Below are positions 1-10,506 of a stretch of DNA of 64,000 bases, one piece after another. The stretch covers positions 806,001-870,000 of the forward strand of contig JAINUG010000175.1 of the NCBI GenBank assembly GCA_029706075.1, given 5' to 3'. The notes under the pieces were generated by a model that worked only from the letters and a program-made list of their open reading frames with translations, was not told the DNA's origin and searched no databases. Within the stretch, counting starts at the first letter, position 1; the number at the start of each line of letters is the position of its first letter. This DNA comes from Aldrovandia affinis. Taxonomy: Eukaryota; Chordata; Actinopteri; Notacanthiformes; Halosauridae. Position numbers and translations under genes: made by a program.

Positions 1-327
1 CCGTAAACACCTCTCTCGTGGGCTGGAGGGCCCCGCCGGACGTCCCTCTGACGTCCGTTCCCCAATAAGGAGGAGGACCCACACAGAAGGCTCATTTACT
101 GCCATAGCACGGTCCTGTGCTAGCCCTCATTACACAATGTCAAATAAAGAAGTACAATAAAAATCAAACCCTGCAAAGACAATTACAGGTGTAACTAAAC
201 AAAACATTTGCTAACTTTTCTAGTTTTATACTGCTAAAAATACTGCTAAAAATGTATAATGATAAAATCGAGGTGTACTAGGTTTATAGCTCTAGATGTC
301 ATATTCTGGCAAGTTTAAAATGGGCTT
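1..327. other. Unassigned sequence
   Basis: I see no gene, RNA gene or classifiable repeat. The first ~140 bases are GC-richer than the AT-rich remainder. Confidence 0.4.
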
Positions 328-388
328 ATTGTAAGTTGCTCTGATTAAGAGCACCTGCTAAACATCTGAAACATTAAATGTAAAAATG
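328..388 (+). repeat. SINE/LINE 3' tail fragment
   Basis: The stretch carries a degenerate form of the fish SINE/LINE tail (GTAAGTTGCTCTGATTAAGA, then GCACCTGCTAAA and an AAATGTAAAAATG end). No tRNA-like head is visible upstream, so only the 3' end is called. Confidence 0.6.
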
Positions 389-1157
389 ATTATTCTATAG
401 TAATGTATGGTAAATTAATTAAAGAATTATTAATAACTGATGTTATTCAACTGTTTACACGTGTTCATGTTTGCATGCGTATTTCTCTATTAGCATAAAC
501 AGAGGGGAACGGCAGAATCGTTCAGGTGACGTTGTGAATTGAGATTCATTCTGTTCTGTTCTCCTGCCCAGACACAGACATTACCCAGAATCCAGAGCTG
601 CGCCAGCATGACAGATCCCTTTCCTCCTGCCCCAGGGGAGGATAAGGAAGCTGATGAAACAGAAAGTACCAATTTTCTGCTAATTGGACCCCAGGAAATT
701 GCAGCTCATTTGAATTTACTGCTCCGGTGTCAGACATATTTGACAGGCTGAGGGGTTTTTCAGGCCAGTCCAGGTGTTGACAGTGTACAGCAGTCTGGCT
801 CCAGTTTCCTCCACTCCTCAATCTCCTTCTGACTCACCTGGGCCCAGGAGCAGCGCTGTCTATAAGCTATCCGCTCTCAGCTCCATTAACCCTTCACTTA
901 TAAATGAATAAATTAAATGTTTTTTTGTTTTTTTCATTGCTTACACAAAATGTGTAATCATATTAATTTAAGTGACCACCAAACTCATAATGCTTTCTCA
1001 GTAAACCTTGCTTAATTGTAACTTTAAAATGTAAGGGCAGCAGTTTGTGAGTCAATTTGAATCTTCAAACCTTCGCCAGCTAAAGGTATGTCATCTCATA
1101 TTCCACAGGACAATGTGACATGAACTTGTAGGTAGAAGTGGTGTATGTGTGTGTGTG
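389..1157. other. Unassigned sequence
   Basis: Nothing recognisable. Short open frames around 490-820 overlap one another on both strands and resemble no family I know. A short TG run sits at 1146-1160, at the broken edge of the Harbinger copy. Confidence 0.4.
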
Positions 1158-1906
1158 TTTACCCACGACAGCCAGCAGAGAACTAAACAGGATTTTTATA
1201 CGCAATGTGGTTTCCCTAGGATCTTGGGTTGACTGCACACGTGACTCTGATCACGGTATCATTTAGGTGAATCGGAAGGGGTCCACTCCATTAATATCCA
1301 GGTGGTTTGTGATGCCCACTCCAGGATGACAAATAAGCCTACTGCATGATGAACAAAATGAAAAGGCCTAGTTGCAGTTGTGAGCTTTTTATTTATTGCT
1401 TTCCAAACAATGCATTAAGTTCATTGTTTTTAAAAAATAAGGGAAAAAGAGAGATGGTAAACATCTTTCTTTTAACAATGTAGTTCTCAAAATATAAACT
1501 CAAATCATGAAAATAACAAATTAATGTGCGCCTTGTTTTCTCCCTCTGATTCGCGCGCCAAGTTTTCCGCACCTCCTCGCTCTCCTCTTTTGAGAAGCGC
1601 TCCTGGCGCAGCCTCGCAAAACTGTCATCCATGTCAGGAAATTGCCAATTTGCTATAGTGTTAGCGCACTGGCATTCAAAGGGATAGAAAATAGGTGTTC
1701 TGATTGGCCATTATGAAACCAAACCCCCACCACACCCACATGTATTTTTTAAAGTTAATCTCACCTCTTTTACAACTGCGCTGGAGGTGCGCTATCATCC
1801 TAAATCACGAAATTACAGAAATTGCGTTAAACACACCCTAAAGCGCCACCGTCTTCGCTTTGCATCTGCATTACCGACACCATCCTAATTCACCAAAATA
1901 GGGCCC
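1158..1906 (-). mobile_element. PIF/Harbinger-like element, truncated copy A
   Basis: The right end is the inverted terminus of this family, reading GGGCCCTATTTTGGTGAATT on the minus strand. The whole stretch aligns with 11232-12000 at roughly nine bases in ten by eye. The left part, present in copy B, is missing and replaced by a TG run. Assignment to Harbinger rests on the terminus, the 3-bp target duplication seen at copy B, and a Myb/SANT-like reading frame shared by both copies. No DDE transposase is present, so this copy is non-autonomous. Confidence 0.6.
1393..1632 (-). pseudogene. Myb/SANT-like protein remnant of Harbinger copy A
   Basis: A 79-residue frame begins MDDSFARLRQERFSKEE and continues EEVRKTWRANQREKTRRTL. 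It matches the frame at 11504-11734 of copy B, but lacks four residues (DLLV in copy B) of the segment resembling the first helix of Harbinger-type Myb/SANT DNA-binding proteins. In that superfamily a Myb-like protein works with the DDE transposase to bind the element's ends. Here the C-terminal part drifts into low-complexity sequence and no transposase follows. The family assignment is inference from the short motif and from shared conservation between copies. It may be an exon or only a leftover. Confidence 0.4.
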
Positions 1907-1965
1907 TATGTGTGTATCTATCTATGTGTGTGTGTGTGTATCTGTGTGTGGTGTGGTGTGTGTGA
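1907..1965. repeat. TG/TCTA microsatellite
   Basis: An imperfect TG-rich tract with TATCTATCTATG interruptions directly abuts the Harbinger end. Confidence 0.8.
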
Positions 1966-2050
1966 AGTGGGGCCTGCTGTCGAACCCTTTAACAGGGCAC
2001 TTAACCTGATGAGTCTAAACCCTGGACAAGGGTCTAAGCAAACAAACAAT
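1966..2050 (+). repeat. Degenerate SINE body fragment
   Basis: The order of motifs (TGCTGTCGAACCCTTTAACA, GGGCACTTAACCTGA) matches the middle of the tRNA-derived SINE at 10189-10398 read in its own orientation (TGCCGTTGTACCCTTGAGCA, AGGTACCTAACCTGA). Head and tail are not convincing. Confidence 0.45.
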
Positions 2051-3640
2051 GTAATGATAGGCACACTTTCAAATGACACACAGCCATAAAATGGATGGAG
2101 TTTGCCTTAAGTGACATTTAACAAAGCATTTTTATTATTTTGTCATGTTAGCACTCTCCCAAAAAACATTTAAAATGCATATTATGGATACCATTTCTGG
2201 ATTTAACATCAAACGATTAATTAATGAAACAATTTTATGTACAGGGAAATGTATGGGCATTACAAAATTCTACTCTTCCGTTTTTGTCTAAACGTCCATT
2301 GTATAACCTTGATGTTGCTGTAAATAGAAATATTTCTATTAGTTCTCTTTATCTAGACATCAACAAATACACTCTATCAATTACAAGTTAATGCAGAGAT
2401 GATCAATGTCAACACACATCTCATACGTGTCATTAACTGGGCCATTATAGGGTCTAATTCTCTTGTGGGAGACTCAATAGGTCATTTTGGTAGGATTATG
2501 TGGTGCACTTATGGGTTTTAAAAAGCTTCATCGTTGACAGCCATATAATGGGAAAAAGAAGGACCCCAAAACAATAACATTTCAAAAGCAGAAGAAGGAT
2601 TATCTCATTATCGCTCTGTCTCTGTATCAATAGCCAGTTCAGGGTCTCTGCCTCAGTGCACAAAGCTGCAGCCTCGGGGAGGGAGTGAGCATAAACACAA
2701 TTACGTTCTGATCTCTGATTACTCGCAAGATAAAGGCGGAGGAGGCGGGGCACTTTCACCAGCAGAATGCAGTCAGGGGGAGAAGCCCCAAACGTATCAT
2801 ACGGGGGGAGGGAGCACTGTGGCGGTGCTGTGCAGGAACCGGGGCCCCAAACTGCTCTTTACAAGCACGCCAACAGCCTCATACCACATTAGGTAGGCAT
2901 CCCTGCTCTGCCAGCACAGCTAAATCTGTGGGCATAATTGAGCTGTTCTCCCTGCCAGGAGCCCACGAGGGGGAAACCGCCAGAGCCCCTGACAGGCAGT
3001 CAAAACAAGAAACGGACTCATCTCAACTCGCTCTCTCGATCGGCTGCCGATGGTTTACGGACACCTATTTTTTCAACAGCTCCTGTCCCCCCACCCTTGG
3101 GCCAGACTGTGTGTGCTACTGCCTGCTTTCCCTGTTAACCATGGCTCATTATCTCTGCAGACGCAGAAAGCAGAGAAGAGGGCCGCCATTGTTGCTTCAG
3201 CTGCATTAGCAGACTGGCAGCCAGGCACCTTGAAGGCAGAAAGGGGGCCAGGCGGGCTAGAGCTACAGCCTCTTTCTCAAAGTCACACCAGTGCAGTCCC
3301 CTCCAGCTCTGCTTCACTGCGGAGCAGCACGCCTAACGCGTGTTCAAGACCCATATTGTGTGATGTGAGCATCCCATTGCACTCAAAGTACCAAATGCCC
3401 TGCAAAGGCAAATCGCAAGAAGCTTATTATGGCAGAGGGATTCCAAGACTTTGTTTTAACGTTTGTGCAACATCCACTTATCCCTGTCTCTCACACTGGG
3501 GTGGATTAATCTTCCTCAAACACAAAATGTGGTTTAACAGTTTTACACTCTCAATCTCATACATTCTGTTCCTTTTCGTGGTGTGACTGAACATTCAGCC
3601 TGAGTGTATATTTGCAGCTCCAAATAACCATAAGTAACCA
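2051..3640. other. Unassigned sequence
   Basis: No recognisable gene or repeat. A 178-codon open frame (3050-3586, plus) has no familiar domain and overlaps other frames, so I do not call it a gene. The stretch 2730-2900 is GC- and G-run-rich. Confidence 0.4.
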
Positions 3641-3648
3641 TTTTTTAA

Positions 3649-3649
<1 letters not shown>

Positions 3650-3681
<32 letters not shown>

Positions 3682-3812
3682 GTGATTGTGTCTGTCTGTG
3701 TGTGTGTGTGCATATGTGTGTGCATGTGTGTGTGTTTGTGTGTGTATATATGTATGTGTGCGTGTGTGTGTGTGTGTGTGTGTATGCCTGTGTGTGTGTA
3801 TGTGTGTGTGAT
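3650..3812. repeat. TG microsatellite
   Basis: A TG dinucleotide tract of about 160 bases, interrupted by TATATATGTATG and single-base changes. It creates spurious Cys/Val and His/Thr open frames on the two strands. Confidence 0.95.
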
Positions 3813-4699
3813 CATTTCCCTTACCAGCCCAGTTGACTTGGGAATGTCTGTAAGCTGGTTCTGTAACATACTTCAAAGGTTGAGCTCATCCTTTCTCTGG
3901 ATTTCTCACTGTGAGACAATCTGATGAATACTGCTTAGAAAGCCAATGTGTGTCTTTGTAGGCTGCTAAATGGGTCATTGCAAAAGTCTATTGTCTTGAG
4001 GCCCCCAGTTAAAGTTCAGCTCATTGGAGTCCTTGACAGTATGTGTTAGTCACGCGAAGTGACCTACTGTATTCTGATTTGCTGCAGTATAGTCTTTGGA
4101 GGTACGCACATTTCCCAGTGGTTGGCAAAGCTGCAGCACACAATAAATTTTAATGATACATAACTCGAATGACTGAGAGTCCCTAAACATTGTCTTTGGC
4201 AGTCTGTACTGCCTGATAACTGCTAAGACCTTAAATCTAACGCCAAACTGTACCGTATCTTTGCAACATGTGTTCATCTCTGTGATGACACTTTCAATTA
4301 ACACCGAACCTTGTTCCACAAAACATTTGACAGATCTCATGACTCCCTGAATGGGATTAAGTTGAATGTCCTGACCTCCAAGCTTAAAAACCAAATACAT
4401 ATCAAGTGGCTTCAAACTCATAAAACAAACAATCACAGCCATTGAAACACATTTAAACATTTACTAACATGTTACAAGAAGAACTGACTCTGTGTCACTC
4501 AATTTGTATTTCTTAAGACTGGCACGGACCATACTGGAAGTAATTGAACTGTGGAGTGGTTCATCCAGTAATGTCTTTACTCAGTGCTACGACAGAGCAC
4601 TTCTGTGTGCCGCTAATAAAGTGTCCCCTTGTCTTGGAGCTTCTCACAGACATGCATGTCCTTAAACTTTAGACCTGTCCCCTGCATCAGTGAGAGACT
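3813..4699. other. Unassigned sequence
   Basis: A 136-codon minus-strand open frame (4050-4460) has no recognisable motif. Nothing else is identifiable. Confidence 0.4.
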
Positions 4700-4785
4700 T
4701 ACCATGTATTAATGTACATTTTGTAAGTCGCTCTGGATAAGAGCATCTGTTAAATGCCTAAAATGTACAATGTAATGTAAATGAG
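4700..4785 (+). repeat. SINE/LINE 3' tail fragment
   Basis: The motif ACCATGTATTAATGTACAT is followed by the fish tail TTGTAAGTCGCTCTGGATAA and an AATGTAATGTAAATG end. The same pre-tail sequence occurs inverted at about 18003-18045, so these are two copies of one family. Confidence 0.7.
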
Positions 4786-5390
4786 ACTGGAAGCCCACCA
4801 GTAACTCTGCTTCAGTAGGGGCCAGCCCATCAGGGTCTCTGTTTCAGTAGGGATGAGCCCACAAGGGCAATGGTTTTCGTATTCCTGATTTTTTCTGATG
4901 TGGGCTCTGGATCTACTGCTTGTTAATTCTGGGATGAAATATGGCCATGTGTTTCTGAGGGAGGGCGGGCGGCGGTGGCAAAATGTGAATGTGTCATTCT
5001 GACACTAGAGGAACAATGGAAATGGTTTGCCTTTTATGCTATGAATTATGCAGCTGGAACTCAGCCAGTGGTAATTATAGATAAGGGAAGAAAGAAAGGG
5101 CATTCAAATGAACAATTGTAATTAAGTCATTATGAGGACTTTTAATCAGTTAATTATGTTAAAATCATTGTTCATATTTCTTATCTGGCATTGTACATTC
5201 AGATAACTCAATTTGAGTCACATGTTCAACCTTGTGTTATTAAACAGCCTGCTCTAAGCCTGCAAACACAAATTCCTGTACATATGAGATGCCTCATGCT
5301 ACACCTCCAGGTACGTTTGCAGTGACCCTGGGAGTGAAAACAGACTGCAGGCCTCAAAGGCACCACAGAGCACATTTTTCACATGATTTT
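4786..5390. other. Unassigned sequence with a short direct repeat
   Basis: A ~40-bp unit (CTTCAGTAGGGGCCAGCCCA / TTTCAGTAGGGATGAGCCCA) is repeated at 4810-4870. No other structure is recognised. Confidence 0.45.
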
Positions 5391-5712
5391 ATTACACACA
5401 CACACACACACACATAAGCATGTGCACACACACGTACACACACACAAACATATACACACACACGCATACACACACACACGCATACACACATACACACATG
5501 TATGCGCACACACACACACACACACACGCACCCAAACATATATGCACACAAACACAGACACACACACACACACATGCACACACACACATGCACACACGCA
5601 CATACACACACGCACCAAAACATGTACGCACACAAACACACACACACACGTGTGCATACACACACACACGCACCCAAACATGTATGCACATAAACACACA
5701 CACACACACACA

Positions 5713-5744
<32 letters not shown>

Positions 5745-5976
5745 TGTGCACACACACATACACACACACACACAAACATGTACGTGCACACACACACACA
5801 CACACACACACATGCACCCAAACATGTATGCACACAAACACACATACACACACACACACACATGTGTGCATAGACACACACACACGCACCCAAACATCTA
5901 TGCACACAAACACACACACACACAAACAGGCACAGACAGACACACACACACAAACATGCATGTGCACACAAACACA

Positions 5977-6029
<53 letters not shown>

Positions 6030-6053
6030 ATATACACATATATATAAACACAT
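5391..6053. repeat. AC-rich array with higher-order repeats
   Basis: About 660 bases of CA-dominated sequence. It is not a plain dinucleotide run: a segment like CACCCAAACATGTATGCACA followed by CAAACACA recurs near 5528, 5610, 5670, 5813, 5885 and, more weakly, 5771 and 5950. Spacing is about 60-80 bp or a multiple. The array therefore looks like a minisatellite that grew by duplication of ~70-bp blocks inside a microsatellite. Long His/Thr and Cys/Val frames on both strands are artefacts of composition. Confidence 0.9.
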
Positions 6054-6577
6054 GCATGCATATATGAGGTTTACCACATTTTCACAGTAAATAAGCTAAT
6101 GAACACAATTGCACTGTTTTTGATAGATTTACTTTCTTTGGTTTAGTTATCCTTTAATTCCAAAGTGCGGGAATTTGAATGCTTTTCCCCACAAGCATGT
6201 GCAGGTCTGGACAAAATCCATGAATGGATGATAGCAATTGCACATCATATCGTGTTTATGTTCTGTGAGCTGCTGGTGGAGAACAGACGGCCACATTGAC
6301 TGGGCTCTCACAGAGACACCATGACTTCTACCTCTAAACACCTCACTTCATCACTTCAGATTATTATTATTTTTTTAAAAAGGAAACATTTTATAGTTTG
6401 ATCGGTTAAAAAATGCAGCCTGCTTTCCAGATATAAAGACAATCATTCCAGAAAGTTTTACAGTCAATACCATATTTAGCATAAGCAATTGCAAATTATT
6501 ATACATTTTGTAATGTTCTCAAAATCTGTACCAGGTGATATCTGGTGATTTATATCACTCATGAGCTCTAGTGTTGG
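6054..6577. other. Unassigned sequence
   Basis: AT-rich with nothing recognisable beyond short A and T runs. Confidence 0.4.
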
Positions 6578-6665
6578 AGTACTATAAACACGTATGTTCA
6601 TAAGAGCGTAACACACTCATCCCCTACTATAAACACGTATGTTCATAAGAGCTGTAACACACTCA
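6578..6665. repeat. Tandem duplication, ~45-bp unit
   Basis: Two nearly identical copies of TACTATAAACACGTATGTTC followed by ATAAGAG and GTAACACACTCA lie head to tail. The second copy has a 2-base difference (CGTAAC against CTGTAAC). Confidence 0.9.
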
Positions 6666-7810
6666 GTTAGGCATGACGATTTTTCATATGAAGTCAGAGA
6701 ACGTGACCACTTCACATTCCAGTCCCAGCATATTGGGCACCATCATCACATTTTATGCTGTTTAAGCGCTGAAGGGTGTGGCTGCAGACCGCATCATGTG
6801 GAATACATTTACCTTAGAATGTTCCTCTTGCTTAAAGACTGTCCTAAAATAATGCATTGTGTTCAAATCCTTATTTTTGTGTAGATCCAACATATTATAG
6901 CCACTGGCCCTCTAACTTTACTTTACAAAATGTTTTTTTTTTTTTTAAACGGCCCTTTGTGTTCATTTGTTTTTGGAGAAGGCGTGCATGTTTATAATAA
7001 AAATGAGAGTGTGGAAATGTATTCTGTGCTTCAAATTTTCAGTGCAACTGCTTTTCAAGCAGAACAGTTGTTAGTCATCCACATTTGCTCCGGTTGTTTT
7101 TACATCTGAAATCCCCTCGTAACAAAACAGATTTTCTGTCTGAAAGAGGAAGGGGTCTACTTCAGCTACAGTAGTACTTTTACATATATATTTATATACA
7201 GTGTATATATATATATGTTTCATACATTGTTTAATCCCTTAACCTGTCTATGTTTGAATGTGAGATAAGGAAGTTGTTTTCTGTGGAAGTTTAAGGGTTT
7301 GTTGTGCTTTGAAATTCCTGTCCATCAATCACACAGAGGCATGTGTCTCCTGAGGGATATTCTACTCTTCAGCCTTAATCATAAACCATGTACGCTGCAA
7401 CAGTCAAGTGCCATGAATTACTCTGGTACGATGGGGAATCGGACCTCGGGAGGTTTTAAACCTTTCCCGATGACAGGGCCATTAGGCCGTGTGTCAATAA
7501 CACCTGGTTAAAGCCGTTTTCTCTGTTAGAAACTGATCACAATATTCAACAGAGAGTCGGAGTGGGAGTTTATGAGTGTGATTTAAGGTGGCGTGTCTCT
7601 GTTTTGGGGGAAACGGCGATGATTCACTCGCTCGGGAGCAGAGTTCAGCTGAGTGCAGTGGAGTGAGCTCCAGGCTTCCTCCTCTGCAGGAGGGTCTAGG
7701 CGTGATCTTACATAACTCTGCGCATTTGTCTTTTTATCTTCTTAATGCACTGTTTATTATTCTTTTTAAATGGAGATGTCTTAGATGCAATGAGGGGATG
7801 GAAATACATA
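6666..7810. other. Unassigned sequence
   Basis: No gene or repeat family recognised. There is a T15 run near 6930 and a short TA tract near 7195-7216. Confidence 0.4.
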
Positions 7811-7905
7811 TGCCATTTAGCAGACGCTTTCATCCAAAGTATATGCAGTCCCCGAACCCTCAACCAAAGCATTGTCAGCGCCATACTCTACCTACAGAAC
7901 CACGT
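7811..7905 (-). repeat. tRNA-derived SINE, short copy
   Basis: The plus strand reads the inverted tail (CATTTAGCAGACGCTTTCAT CCAAAG), then a degenerate B box (CCCGAACCCTCAACC) and the inverted A-box region (GCGCCATACTCTACCTACAG). The order head-B box-tail on the minus strand is that of the common fish tRNA-headed SINEs, with the part between head and tail very short. Confidence 0.7.
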
Positions 7906-8745
7906 AGGAAATATGGACCAAACAGAAGATCTTCTCTTTTTTTTCTCCCTTTGGTGCACTGTCACGAGAAGCTGCCCAGGCTGTCCTCTCTCCCGTTTCA
8001 CCAGACTATTTCACCAGAGGTTTCCGAAGAGTGAAGTTGAAAATGCTAAAACCAGATCCCACGGTGGAAGGCAGGCACGCACAAAATCAGGTGTTCCTTC
8101 AGAAACACATGGTGCACTGCAAAAACCCTCCCCCTTCGAAGGGAACCTTCCATGTCGCTCTCTGGCCGACTCCAGGAGCACATAAGCTTCTCCTCATTGG
8201 AGGCTTGGCTGATAATGTTTGGCAGTTTTGCAAGTTCTCCTCTTGTTAATCAGAATCACTGTTTCAAAGTGGAGATGACCTCTGACCTCTTGCGTAAACA
8301 TCCAGGAGCAGGCCGGCTTCCTCTCTGGCGACTGACTTGCAAAATTTCATCAGCGTTTTCCAACAACGTTTCCTCTAATCAAACGTTTTTTCATTCGCCC
8401 TGAACAACTTGGCCGCAAGCGCTGGAATGACATGTATCTTTATTAAACAGAAGGGAAACTGTGCTTTCTGCATAGCTGGCTCTTAGTTTGAATGAATTTA
8501 CATCAATTCAAGGCACGCATTAAAAAAATAGGAGGGCATGGTGAGTGTGTATCAGGGCTTTTGGGAGCTGCTCACCACTGTCCTGAATGGGCCTGTCCCA
8601 GGATGCAGTGGGCGGGTCAAGCATGGCGGGATGCTGGCTGCACGCACAGAAAGAGAACGCGTGGACGCTCAGAGTCTGATCCTCTGAATGAATGAGGGGG
8701 ATTACTGTCTGTCTGATATTCATTACTGGAGCTTTACAGGGGGTA
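7906..8745. other. Unassigned sequence
   Basis: No recognisable domain in any frame. AT-rich blocks with TAATCAAACG-type words occur at 8340-8400. Confidence 0.4.
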
Positions 8746-8896
8746 CAGAGGGAGGGGGAGAGAGAGAGAGAGAGAGACAGGGAGAGACAGAGAGAGAGAG
8801 ATCGAGAGACAGTGAGGGATAGAGAGAGAATGATAGAGAGAGAACGAGAGAGAGAGACAGAGAGAGGAAAGAGAGAGAGACAGAGAGAGGAAGCGA
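8746..8896. repeat. GA-rich polypurine tract
   Basis: About 150 bases almost wholly of G and A on the plus strand (GAGAGAGACAGGGAGAGACA type), with isolated C and T. Such mirror-rich purine tracts can form triplex DNA in general; that is not shown here. Confidence 0.9.
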
Positions 8897-9937
8897 GGCT
8901 TAAAAACAGCCATCGTGACCCTAATGTGCAGGCCCAGTCTTTAGTGAACATGACTGTATTTTTCCCCTGAAGTCCAACAGGAGGAGAATCACAGTGCAGA
9001 CAGATGGCCAGTGCTGTAAGACCCCCCAGGTGTGAGTACCTGCAGGTTGTGGCTGGCGTAGCCGCGAGGCATCGTTTCCACATGGTCTGAGAAAGGGCCG
9101 TCTCCACATGGTCATGTGATCAGCGGCGCAGCCGTGCATCGCCGGGCCAGCCTGTTCACCGTGGTTACCCGCTCTTCACCCAGATAGCCCAGAGAATTAG
9201 CCACACTCAGGACACAATGGCCACCAAAGCCATCCCAATACCTCTGCCCTTTCATCAGCACAGGACGGATCTCATAACCTCTGACCCCGGCTGACCCCTT
9301 GAATAATTACCCAACGCTCATCCGGATTTCAGGGAATTTGGGGGCAGAGAGGGAGGGGGAAGAATGTCCCAGAACATCAAGGACGAGACTCTTCAGGCCC
9401 TTTCACAAACAGAACAATCTCGTTTGAGCAATTAATCACAGAGAAGGCACCTCAGAAAGAGCTTCAGTCCAGAGTCCACACTGGGCCTGGGGCTGTGAGG
9501 GTCACATGAGCAGATGTGAGGGTCTGATGAGCAGATTGACAGCTTTCAGTAATGAAAAGCCTGGGTTTGAATACAGCCGCAAAGCCTCTCTCCCCATGAG
9601 GTCTCGGGGCCTTAACGATGCCAGCGTTCAGCACAGGTTTGTGTTTGGTGGATCAGGAAAAGCCACCGATGATCCATGGGTTTGTAATAAAGGCACATGT
9701 ACCTCTGACCCCTCCCCAAACAGGGCCATTAGCAGCTCGCTCAGTGGGGGGGGTGAACTAGGACAACACCCAGGCCATTTCTGTCAGCTTTCAAACACTA
9801 ATGAGTAATTTGGCCCAACAGCTGAATTAATTTACACATTGTTGATTAATAATAGAAATAAGCCTTGAACATTTCCATGGTTACTGAAATCCTACCTCCC
9901 CCCTTTGAAATATTATTGCTGCATAACTCTGACACAC
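8897..9937. other. Unassigned sequence
   Basis: Nothing classifiable. A 20-bp class duplication (GAGGGTCACATGAGCAGAT / GAGGGTCTGATGAGCAGAT) lies at 9497-9538. The 9800-9860 part is AT-rich with TTAATTTA-type words. Confidence 0.4.
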
Positions 9938-9993
9938 GCACACACAAACATACGCACACACACACACACAGAGACACACACACACACACACAC
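9938..9993. repeat. CA microsatellite
   Basis: CA dinucleotide tract interrupted by AGAGACAC. Confidence 0.9.
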
Positions 9994-10188
9994 AAGTTGC
10001 AGGTGAAAAAACAAGACATTGCTTTGGGTGGGGAAAGCTCCTTTTATAGTAACAGAATGCACAGAATATGCCATACTTAGATGCAATATATTCATTTGTT
10101 TGAGGGAGGAGAGAGGAGGGAGGAGATTAGATGCTTTGGAAGTGCGTTAAAGGAATGACATTCTCAGTTAAATACATCAGGACACTAG

Positions 10189-10398
10189 ACATTACATTAC
10201 ATTACAGGCATTTATCAGACGCTCTTATCCAGACCGACTTACAGTTTACAATCCATTTATACAGCTGGATATTAACTGAAGCAATTCAGGTTAGGTACCT
10301 TGCTCAAGGGTACAACGGCAGTGTCCCACCTGGGGATTGAACCTGCAACCTTAACATTACAAGCCCAGTTCCCTAACCATTATACCACACTGCCTGCC
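10189..10398 (-). repeat. tRNA-derived SINE, full copy
   Basis: On the minus strand this reads a tRNA-like head with an A-box region (GTGTGGTATAATGGTTAG, about 10373-10390) and a B box (GGTTCAATCCCC, about 10332-10343). A unique body follows, then the tail CTGTAAGTCGGTCTGGATAA with GAGCGTCTGATAAATG and a final TGTAATGTAATG repeat. It is complete from head to tail, about 210 bp. RNA polymerase III would read the internal promoter. Mobilisation would need a partner LINE with a similar 3' end. Confidence 0.88.
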
Positions 10399-10506
10399 TC
10401 GATATGTGACACCTGATGAAATTATACAAGGGACAGCACACCTGGAAACCTGACAATAGATAGGGGGTAACGATTGTCCAACTACCTACAAACGGACACA
10501 CACAGA
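10399..10506. other. Flank of Harbinger copy B
   Basis: Short unique stretch. AGA at 10504-10506 is the proposed left target duplication of the next element. Confidence 0.5.

Noticed and set aside
3050-3586. 178-codon plus-strand frame as a host gene
   Set aside because: No known domain, overlapping frames on both strands, no visible splice or promoter context, mixed low-complexity content.
5354-6090. Long open frames (over 200 codons) on both strands across the AC array
   Set aside because: Only His/Thr or Cys/Val repeats in several frames at once; an effect of dinucleotide composition.
8692-8970. Arg/Glu-rich 92-codon frame
   Set aside because: Lies wholly over the GA tract.
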